From: G958296245 sp963664035
Lineage (GTDB): Bacteria; Chloroflexota; Dehalococcoidia; Lucifugimonadales; G958296245
Reading direction: 5' to 3'
Length of the DNA stretch: 64,000 bases
NCBI GenBank assembly: GCA_963664035.2
Contig: OY760867.2
Span: 2,542,001 to 2,606,000, forward strand
The notes beneath the pieces are model-generated. The model made no database searches and was not told the DNA's origin. It saw nothing but the letters and a program-made list of their open reading frames with translations. This document shows, piece by piece, positions 57,735 through 64,000 of this stretch (positions are counted from its first letter, which is position 1; every line of letters starts with the position of its first letter). Position numbers and translations under genes: made by a program.

Positions 57735-58901
57735 ATGATAGACATAGTAGTAACCAATCCCAGCAGGCCCCCCGCCCAGGCCATGGAGTCGGGGGTGAAC
57801 AAGGCGGTGCATACCTTCTACGAGGGGGTGCTGGAGAGCCACCCGCGCGTCCTCTGCTACCGGGCGCCCGGCGCCTCGGGTTTCGAGAACCGCGGCCTCT
57901 ACCAGGTATCGCCTTTCAACGAACCCCTCAGGTCGCTCGAGGGACCGTCGAGGGACGCTGGCCAGGAGACCCACCCCTATACCTTGGTGGGCACGGCCGG
58001 CGTGTGGATGGGTTCGCGCAGGGCGAAGCCCCGCAGCCGGATGCGTCTCGGCACGATCCCAAAGTTCGCGGCCGAGCACCCGGAGTACCACTCGAAGGAC
58101 CGGAACGGCGAGAGCTGGATCGATTGGGAGATAGGCGAAAGCCCGCTGGGCTACGACGTCGGATACATGGGGCTGGCGTACCCGGAAGTCCGGGAGTACG
58201 AGAGGGCCGCCTTCGTAGCGTATGCGAAGGACTTCAACGCCGACGGGGTCCAGATGGAGCTCTTGCAGATTCTCGCCGAGGGCGACGAGGTGTGGCCGCT
58301 GGGCTACGACGAGCCGGCCATCGAGGAGTACAAGCGCCTCCACGGCGTGGACCCCAGGGAGGTCGACGCCAACGACGACGGCTGGGCCCGCCTCAGGGCG
58401 GGGTACTACACGCAGTTCGTCCGGGAGCTGAGGCGGGACATGGACGCGCTGGGCAGGAAGGTGGAAGTGTCGGTGGCCTCCGAGGGGATATGGCACGATC
58501 CGCCGAACGCGTACAAGTACGTGACGGACTGGCCCACCTGGGTCGAGGAGGGCCTGGTGGACACGCTCCACCCCAGGTTCTGGATCGTCGAACCCGGATA
58601 TCCGAAGAGCTACCCCAACAGCGAGACCGGGTCGTGGCACGTCGACGACGACACCATCGCGCAGGAGGTCTCGACGATCAAGGACTTCGTCGGCGACCGC
58701 TGCAAGATATATGGCACGGTGCTGTGCAAGCACGACGCGCTCGCCCCTCCCATCGGCGAGCTGACCCCCCGCATCAAGAGCGCCGCGAAGGCGATGATCG
58801 AGGCCGGGTCGGACGCGTTCGGCATCTACACCGACGGGCAGGTAATGGCGTACGACGAGTTCTGGGACTGCCTGAAGGAGATACACGAGGGTCGGTTCTA
58901 G
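57735..58901 (+). CDS. Glycoside-hydrolase-like (GHL10-type) TIM-barrel protein, copy 1
   Basis: A 388-residue protein without signal peptide. Barrel-like segments are visible: FNADGVQMELLQILAEGDEVWPLG (acidic residues at a strand end), GVDPREVDANDDGWARLRAGYYTQFVREL, VEVSVASEGIWHDPP, DWPTWVEEGLVDTLHPRFW and GSDAFGIYTDGQ. These recall GHL10/family-10-like glycosyl hydrolases and alpha-galactosidase-type barrels, where Asp/Glu at strand ends are catalytic. The assignment is by pattern only. It is followed by a tandem paralogue. The pair probably processes an imported glycan or glycoconjugate in the cytoplasm. Confidence 0.7.
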   Translation: MIDIVVTNPSRPPAQAMESGVNKAVHTFYEGVLESHPRVLCYRAPGASGFENRGLYQVSPFNEPLRSLEGPSRDAGQETHPYTLVGTAGVWMGSRRAKPRSRMRLGTIPKFAAEHPEYHSKDRNGESWIDWEIGESPLGYDVGYMGLAYPEVREYERAAFVAYAKDFNADGVQMELLQILAEGDEVWPLGYDEPAIEEYKRLHGVDPREVDANDDGWARLRAGYYTQFVRELRRDMDALGRKVEVSVASEGIWHDPPNAYKYVTDWPTWVEEGLVDTLHPRFWIVEPGYPKSYPNSETGSWHVDDDTIAQEVSTIKDFVGDRCKIYGTVLCKHDALAPPIGELTPRIKSAAKAMIEAGSDAFGIYTDGQVMAYDEFWDCLKEIHEGRF

Positions 58902-58973
58902 CGAGTATCTCGGTTCTGCTCATGGTAGGAGGCCGATTCGGGTCGGGGTGAAGGCTCCCGGCAGAGGTGTGCA

Positions 58974-60143
58974 GTGGTACCAATCGTAGTGACCAACCCG
59001 TCCCGGCCCGCCGCTCAGGCCGTGGCATCGGGTGTCAGCATGTCGGTACTCACCTGCTACCACGGGATGCTGGAGAGCCACCCGCGCGTATTGTGCTACC
59101 GGCCTCCGGGAGCCTCGTCCGGCGCCGAAAGCAGGGGTCACTACCGACAGACCGAGGTGGGCGAGCCTCTTCGCTCCGCCGCCATGGACGCGCACTCGGC
59201 GGGCCAGGAGATCCACCCATACGCTCTAGTCGCCAACGCCGGTCTCTGGGAGGGCTCGCGCAGGGCCAAGCCGCCGTCCAGGATGCGGCTGGGGTCGGCG
59301 CCGGAGTTCGTCATGGAGCATCCGGAGTACATGTCCAGCGCGCGGGACGGCACGACGTGGCTGGACTGGGAAATAGGGGAGAGCCCGCTGGGCTACGACA
59401 TCGGGTACATGGGCCTGGCATATCCGGAAGTGCGCGAGTACGAGCGGTCCGCGTACGTCTCATTCGCCAGGGACTTCGGCGCGGACGGCGTGCAGATGGA
59501 GTACGTCCAGGTGCTCGCCGAGGGCGATGAGGTATGGCCCTTGGGCTATGATGAGCCCGCGCTGGAGGCGTACAGGGAGCGGTATGGCGTGGATCCGCGC
59601 GAGGTGGACGCCGACGACGAGGCATGGGCGCGCCTAAGGGCGGGGTACTTCACGCAGTTCGTCAGGGAGCTGCGGGAGGACCTGGACAGGCTGGGTAGGA
59701 AGGTGGAGCTCTCGGTGGCAACCGAGGGCGTGTGGGCGGACCCATCGACGGCGTACAAGCAGATGATCGACTGGCCCACGTGGGTGGACGAGGGCATCAT
59801 CGACACCCTGCACGCGAGGTTCTGGATCATAGACCCGGAGTACCCGCAGAGCTACCCGAACAGCGAGACGGGGTCGTGGCTGGTGGACGACGCCCGCATC
59901 GCACAGGAGGTATCTGCGATCAAGGAGGTCGTCGGTGACCGCTGCAAGATTTACGGTACGGTCATCTGCAAGCACGACGCCGAGGCTCCGCCGGCCGCCG
60001 AGGTTACGCCCAGGATCGTCTCCGCCGCCAAGGCCATGCTGGAGTCCGGGTCGGACGCGTTCGGTATCTACACCGACGGGCAGGTCATGGCCACCGACGA
60101 GTTCTGGGAGTGCATGAAGATGATCCACGAAGGCAGAATCTAG
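58974..60143 (+). CDS. Glycoside-hydrolase-like (GHL10-type) TIM-barrel protein, copy 2
   Basis: A 389-residue paralogue of the preceding protein, similar along its whole length. Both begin VTNPSRPxAQA. Both contain WEIGESPLGYD with GYMGLAYPEVREYER, EGDEVWPLGYDEPA, GVDPREVDA, SYPNSETGSW and GSDAFGIYTDGQVMA. Differences cluster around residues 45-75 and 150-160. Start GTG 58974 gives the same N-terminus as copy 1. The 72-base gap and shared frame layout point to a tandem duplication that has diverged. It is followed 30 bases later by the DppB-like permease. Confidence 0.7.
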   Translation: MVPIVVTNPSRPAAQAVASGVSMSVLTCYHGMLESHPRVLCYRPPGASSGAESRGHYRQTEVGEPLRSAAMDAHSAGQEIHPYALVANAGLWEGSRRAKPPSRMRLGSAPEFVMEHPEYMSSARDGTTWLDWEIGESPLGYDIGYMGLAYPEVREYERSAYVSFARDFGADGVQMEYVQVLAEGDEVWPLGYDEPALEAYRERYGVDPREVDADDEAWARLRAGYFTQFVRELREDLDRLGRKVELSVATEGVWADPSTAYKQMIDWPTWVDEGIIDTLHARFWIIDPEYPQSYPNSETGSWLVDDARIAQEVSAIKEVVGDRCKIYGTVICKHDAEAPPAAEVTPRIVSAAKAMLESGSDAFGIYTDGQVMATDEFWECMKMIHEGRI

Positions 60144-60173
60144 CGCCCCTATTAGGGGCAGCCCCGAGACTCC

Positions 60174-61133
60174 ATGAGCCAGTACATACTCCGCCGCCTG
60201 CTGATAACGCTGCCGATGCTCCTAGGCATCACGATCGTGACGTTCTTCTTCATCAACCTCGCGCCCGGCGACCCGATCAGCGCGATGATCAACCCGAACA
60301 CAGCGGAGACCCTGGAGGACTACGAGAAGATCCGCGAGCGCCTGGGGCTCAACCGGCCGCTGCCGGTGCGGTATGCGATATGGCTCGGCCAGCTTCTCAC
60401 CGGCAACTTCGGGTACTCGTACCACTCCGGCGAGCCGGTGCTTACCGTGGTGGGAAAGCGGCTGATCCCGACCCTGGAGCTGACCGTAACGGCGCTCATC
60501 CTGTCCACGGTGTTCGGCACGCTGTTCGGGGTTATAGCCGCGCTCAGGCAGTACAGCATCTACGACTACGGCCTTAGCGTCGTGTCGCTGTTCGGGGTAT
60601 CGGTGCCCACCTTCTTCTTTGCCCTGGTGGCGCTGTACGTCTTCGCCGCCACGCTGGAGATAATGCCCACTTTCGGAATGTACGATATCGAGGAAGGGTT
60701 CTCGATCCAGTCGAACCTTCACCACCTAATCATGCCCGCGTTCGTCCTATCGATCGACTCGATGGCGGGGAACACGCGCTACGCGCGCACGGCGATGCTC
60801 GAGGTGATGCGGTCGGACTACGTGACCACGGCCAGGGCGAAGGGGCTGTCGGAGAAGATGGTCATAGCCAGGCACGCCTTCCGCAACACGCTGCTGCCGC
60901 TCATCACGATAACGACGCTCCGTCTGCCCAGCCTGATCGGGGGCGCCTTCATCATCGAGTTCATGTTCACGTGGCCGGGGATGGGGCAGCTTGGCCTCTT
61001 GGCCATAACGCACAGGGACTACTCGGTGCTCATGGGGCTGACCTTCTTCACGGCGACGCTGGTGCTGCTGACGAACCTGCTCGCGGACATCCTCTACGCA
61101 TACGCCGACCCGCGGATACGGGTCTCGGTGTGA
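60174..61133 (+). CDS. ABC transporter permease, DppB/OppB-like
   Basis: A 319-residue inner-membrane permease of the peptide/nickel group. The N-terminus is YILRRLLITLPMLLGITIVTFFFINLAPGDP, with the typical RLGL and GNFGYS segments. The BPD_transp_1 domain includes FGVSVPTFFFALVALYVF and the EAA loop TARAKGLSEKMVIARHAFRN, which docks the ATPase. It ends LADILYAYADPRIRV as is normal for the family. The DppC-like gene starts 13 bases later. No ATP-binding subunits follow before the strand changes, so they must be encoded elsewhere. Confidence 0.93.
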   Translation: MSQYILRRLLITLPMLLGITIVTFFFINLAPGDPISAMINPNTAETLEDYEKIRERLGLNRPLPVRYAIWLGQLLTGNFGYSYHSGEPVLTVVGKRLIPTLELTVTALILSTVFGTLFGVIAALRQYSIYDYGLSVVSLFGVSVPTFFFALVALYVFAATLEIMPTFGMYDIEEGFSIQSNLHHLIMPAFVLSIDSMAGNTRYARTAMLEVMRSDYVTTARAKGLSEKMVIARHAFRNTLLPLITITTLRLPSLIGGAFIIEFMFTWPGMGQLGLLAITHRDYSVLMGLTFFTATLVLLTNLLADILYAYADPRIRVSV

Positions 61134-61145
61134 CGAGGGGCTGAT

Positions 61146-62057
61146 ATGTCTGAGCGGGCAGGAGCGGCGCGCAGCGTCGGCGACGAGATGGAGGCCCAGG
61201 GGCGCGCGCGGAGGTCGCAGCCGACCACGTGGCGGCGGTTCAGACGCCACAGGGTGGCGTTCGTCGGACTGGCAATCCTGGGGCTGCTGTCGTTCGCGGC
61301 CATCTTCGCCCCGTACATCGCCAGGCACCATCCGCTGTACGTGAACCTGGAAAAGGTGACGCTGTCCCCGAGGTGGGAGCACAAGCTGGGGACCGACGAG
61401 GCGGGGCGCGACGTGTTCGCGCGGCTGATCTTCGGAGGGCGCGTCTCCCTGAGCGTCGGGCTGGTCTCGGCGGCGATCACCGCTGCCATCGGTACGGTGA
61501 TAGGGCTGGTATCCGGATACGCGGGACGCAAGGTCGACAATATCCTCATGCGCTTCACGGAGCTCGTGATGACCTTCCCCGCGTTCTTCCTGATACTGAT
61601 CCTGATTGCGCTGATCGGGCGGAACATCTTCAACATCATGTTCGTGATCGGGCTGTTCGGCTGGCCCGGGCTTGCGCGTCTCGTGCGGGGGCAGGTGCTC
61701 TCGATCAAGGAGATGGACTACGTGGTCGCGGCCCGCGCGCTGGGCGGAAGCGACAGGCGCGTCGTCTTCGTACACATCATGCCGGCGATCCTCGGCTACG
61801 TGGCGGTGGCGGCCATGCTGACGATTGCGGGGGCGATCATCACGGAGACGTCGCTCAGCTTCATAGGGTTCGGGATCAAGCTGCCCACGCCGTCGTGGGG
61901 CAACATGATGACCGCCGCGCAGGGGCTGTACACGCTGAAGCACGAGCCGTGGATATGGGCGCCGCCGGGGGTCGTGATCTCGGCGACGGTGATAGCGGTC
62001 AACTTCGTGGGGGACGGGCTGCGGGACGCCCTGGACCCGCGCACTAGGGTCGAGTAG
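61146..62057 (+). CDS. ABC transporter permease, DppC/OppC-like
   Basis: A 303-residue permease. The cytoplasmic N-terminus leads into FRRHRVAFVGLAILGLLSFAAIFAPYIA. HKLGTDEAGRDVFARLIFGGRVSLSVGL is the family hallmark. The EAA loop is AARALGGSDRRVVFVHIMPA. PTPSWGNMMTAAQG and FVGDGLRDALDPR complete the pattern. It pairs with the DppB-like permease. The last 14 bases overlap the 3' end of the convergent DUF1028 gene. Confidence 0.93.
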   Translation: MSERAGAARSVGDEMEAQGRARRSQPTTWRRFRRHRVAFVGLAILGLLSFAAIFAPYIARHHPLYVNLEKVTLSPRWEHKLGTDEAGRDVFARLIFGGRVSLSVGLVSAAITAAIGTVIGLVSGYAGRKVDNILMRFTELVMTFPAFFLILILIALIGRNIFNIMFVIGLFGWPGLARLVRGQVLSIKEMDYVVAARALGGSDRRVVFVHIMPAILGYVAVAAMLTIAGAIITETSLSFIGFGIKLPTPSWGNMMTAAQGLYTLKHEPWIWAPPGVVISATVIAVNFVGDGLRDALDPRTRVE

Positions 62058-62982
62058 CCCGTCTCCTCGCTAGCCAAAACACGACAACGGCCGCGGCTAA
62101 GGCCAAGACCAACGCAGGCAGTCCCAACAATGCCGGATGCCAGCCGCTTCCGGTCCCGTTGACCTCTACCGGCGAGGACTTCCCCGCATCGTAGGCCTGG
62201 CGCAGCAGGGTCACTGGATTTTGCTCCCCAGCGCTCTGGGCGGGAACGGTCAGCCACCGGACCGAGGAGTCTCCCTGGCCGCTGCCGCGCGCTACCGTAA
62301 CGAAGGCGGATAGAGCCGCTTGCTCTCGAGGACAACGCCGGTCGCCGCCTTCCATAGCGCCGGCCTCCAGGGACGCGACCAGTCCATCGGAGAGGAGGGC
62401 GCCAGGCCGTTCCATGACCTCATCGAACGCTTCCAAGGCCGCGTCTACCACTGCCGGCCCCACCAGGATGTTCCCCTGGACCGAGGCGGATGGGCCGCTG
62501 ACGGCGCCGGCCCAGTCAAGGTTCTCGGTCCCAGTGAAATTCGCCGTTCCCTGGGCCAGCGTAGCTACGCCGTACTGCCTCGTTTGAAGGGAGGAGTCGT
62601 CCGACGTGGCCGCGGCAATCACGTCTCGAGCGGAGGCCCCGGCCAGCAAGTGTCTCGCGGCCCTGTCGATCCGATCGGTGTTCCGTGGGTCCACCTGCGC
62701 CTGGGCCGCAATTACGCCATGCCCGGGCAGCAGGCGGGCCAGCTCCATGTCTCCGAGGAAGGAGTCGATGTTTACCTGGTATATCGTCGGCTCCGCGTTG
62801 TCTCCTGGTCCGCCGCCGGTTGATTGCGATAGCGAAAAGTCGTCGGTAACGCAGGTAGCCAGCGCAACGCCTACCTCGGCAGCGTCAACGTCGACGGCAA
62901 CGATGGACCAGGTGCCTGACGAAGGGGTTGTAGCTCCGCCGGCACAGGCGACGGTCAACAGGAGCGCAATGGCGGCCCACAC
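62044..62982 (-). CDS. DUF1028 (Ntn-hydrolase-like) membrane-anchored protein
   Basis: A 312-residue protein. A hydrophobic N-terminus with lipobox-like LLTVACAGG is followed by TWSIVAVDVDAAEVGVALATCV, the start of DUF1028, whose fold is Ntn-hydrolase-like. Then come PGHGVIAAQAQVDPRNTDRIDRAARHLLAG, RQYGVATLAQGTANFTGTEN and SVQGNILVGPAVVDAALEAF. DUF1028 proteins have N-terminal-nucleophile fold features; here the residue after the leader segment is Thr. The C-terminus adds a membrane helix, LVLALAAAVVVFWLARRR, with a basic tail. Extracytoplasmic location is likely. The reaction is unknown. Confidence 0.82.
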   Translation of the reverse strand: MWAAIALLLTVACAGGATTPSSGTWSIVAVDVDAAEVGVALATCVTDDFSLSQSTGGGPGDNAEPTIYQVNIDSFLGDMELARLLPGHGVIAAQAQVDPRNTDRIDRAARHLLAGASARDVIAAATSDDSSLQTRQYGVATLAQGTANFTGTENLDWAGAVSGPSASVQGNILVGPAVVDAALEAFDEVMERPGALLSDGLVASLEAGAMEGGDRRCPREQAALSAFVTVARGSGQGDSSVRWLTVPAQSAGEQNPVTLLRQAYDAGKSSPVEVNGTGSGWHPALLGLPALVLALAAAVVVFWLARRRATRP

Positions 62983-63020
62983 GGCTTCATACCACCGTTA
63001 CTCCAGTGGCCTGGGACTGG

Positions 63021-63040
63021 ATTCCGGCTTTCGCCGGAAT
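63021..63040. repeat. REP-like hairpin
   Basis: ATTCCGGC, loop TTTC, GCCGGAAT: eight perfect pairs. It lies between two minus-strand genes and may act as a terminator of the frameshifted surface-protein gene or as a mobile small palindrome. It is related in form to the hairpin at 22457-22474. Confidence 0.6.
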
Positions 63041-63057
63041 GACGGTTACTCACAGGA

Positions 63058-64000
63058 CTAGCGGTTGGTGTCGCGCTTACGTGGCGGCCGGGTGCGGAGC
63101 GCCAGCCCGACGGGGAAGGCGAGGAGCAGCAGGGTACCGAGGCCCGTCGACGCCGGGGCGCCCAGGGGGGCGATGCATCCGCGGCCGGTCAGCGGCTCGG
63201 GCGTCGCCACGGGGCCGATAGTCTCCTCTTCTACCAGCGTGGTCAGCATGACCAACGTCGGCCCGGACTCGGCTGCGCCGTCGCTGGCACGGTAGGTGAA
63301 GGAGTCGGCTACGGACTCGGGGTCCGGGGCGTAGGTGAAGGAGCCGTCCTCGTTCAGGGAGAGCTTGCCGCTGCCGACGTCGGTCTCCAGCATTGCCGTA
63401 AGCCGTGCGCCGCTCCGGCTCGTGTCGTTGACGAGGACGCCCGAGGTCGAATCTATCGTGAGTATCTGCCCCGGTTCGATGACGTAGGCGTCGGTCTGCG
63501 AGATGGGCGCGCGGCTGGGAGCGGCGTCGAGCTCGACGGCCCCGATGTCGCTGGCGCCGCCCTCGGGGCGGCGGGCCTGGCGCTGGTCGGAGGTCGGCGA
63601 CGCCGCTTCGTCGCCTGCGTCCACCGCGGGGCTTCCCGCCTGCGGCGCGTGGGTCAGGCCGGAGCCGCCGTTGTCCTCCAGCGGGCCGAGCATGGGGTCT
63701 ACCCCGGAGAGGTCCCCTCCTCGGAGAAGGCGCAGGAGCCGTCGCCGTCCAGGTTGTGGCCGAGCGAGTCGACGCGCCCGAAACAATCGTTGCCGGACTC
63801 GCTGTCGGCTACGATGGTGTTGGTGAGCTCAGCCTTGAAGAGCAGGTCGTTGAAGATGCCCGCGCCCTCGGTGGCGCTGTTTCCCAAGAAGGTGCTGTTG
63901 ATCACGGTTGCGGTGCCGGCGTTGTTCAGGCCGCCGCCGTCCAGCTCTGCCGTATTGCCACTGACCGTGGTGTTGACCATGGTCAGCACGCCCTGGAGCT
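63058..64000 (-). pseudogene. Surface protein with beta-helix/choice-of-anchor features, frameshifted and cut by the right edge
   Basis: Two frames together give one protein. From the right edge, VNTTVSGNTAELDGGGLNNAG and INSTFLGNSATEGAGIFND read like a parallel beta-helix (polymorphic outer-membrane or right-handed helix type), up to GSCAFSEEG and a premature stop at 63699. A second frame continues with GDLSGVDPMLGPLEDNGG, HAPQAGSPAVDAGDEA and DIGAVELD. An Ig-like or VCBS-type domain (SGVLVNDTSRSG, LNEDGSFTYAPD) follows, and a C-terminal membrane segment GLGTLLLLAFPVGLALRTR with a basic tail. The shift lies in the GGGG run at about 63713-63718. It could be a sequencing error, a real mutation, or phase variation. 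The start is outside the window. Confidence 0.75.

Overview
The window reads as a GC-rich bacterial chromosome fragment. It is most likely from a member of the Chloroflexota, class Dehalococcoidia or a SAR202-like relative. That is an inference from several features: a long SRP RNA with an Alu domain beside rsmA, coaD followed by a DivIVA-like coiled-coil gene, a zinc-ribbon/recombinase/pyk/cysS neighbourhood, solute-binding lipoproteins with long VEKEVV-type stalks, and secreted proteins with Thr/Pro/Ser-rich linkers. No rRNA, phage or CRISPR array is present.

Layout. 1-9 kb: a cysteine-repeat protein cut by the left edge, two membrane proteins, an aldo/keto reductase, tRNA-Asn(GTT), a Thr/Pro-rich lipoprotein, a cupin and a GT39-type membrane glycosyltransferase. 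9-16.7 kb: SRP RNA, then rsmA-MFS-ispE-membrane protein (overlapping ends), and a DinG-type helicase with an Ogg-type glycosylase. 17-21.2 kb: marR and a heterodimeric ABC exporter in one overlapping operon behind a palindromic operator. 21.2-23 kb: an NYN nuclease gene behind a leader terminator, and a decayed VapBC-like pair. 23-28 kb: sdhA, a DNA methyltransferase, a small ORF, sdhB and sdhE. 28-30 kb: rsmD-coaD-coiled-coil gene. 30-31.5 kb (minus strand): rpsF-ssb-rpsR followed by an Spx/ArsC-like gene with an in-frame UGA in its CxxC motif. 31.8-43.4 kb: an NCS2 permease with an extra C-terminal domain, a leucine-rich-repeat protein, an oxidoreductase, and two large secreted proteins that share a domain. 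43.7-53.3 kb: nfo, a ferritin-VIT1 protein, a pilin-like protein, a degenerate serine recombinase coupled to a zinc-ribbon protein, pyk, a cysS-glycosyltransferase fusion, a citE-like lyase and folB. 53.3-62 kb: an aspartic protease, a BNR sialidase-like protein, and an ABC uptake operon (binding protein, PaREP1-like protein, two tandem GH-like proteins, two permeases). 62-64 kb: a DUF1028 protein and a frameshifted surface protein running off the right edge.

Repeats. Three short non-coding elements (123-132 bp) share 15-bp terminal inverted repeats starting GTAAC or GTATC, and each is flanked by a perfect 8-bp target duplication. They look like IS66-type MITEs. A 35-bp tandem array after ogg appears to derive from their interior. 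A second family of about 130 bp, a GGGCTGG-type palindrome and REP-like hairpins are also scattered between genes.

Most notable points: the candidate selenocysteine (UxxC) Spx-like protein with a SECIS-like hairpin inside the ribosomal-protein operon; the CysRS-GT2 fusion; the MITE family with intact target duplications; the methyltransferase lodged inside the succinate dehydrogenase operon; and an apparent transcription attenuator in front of an NYN nuclease.
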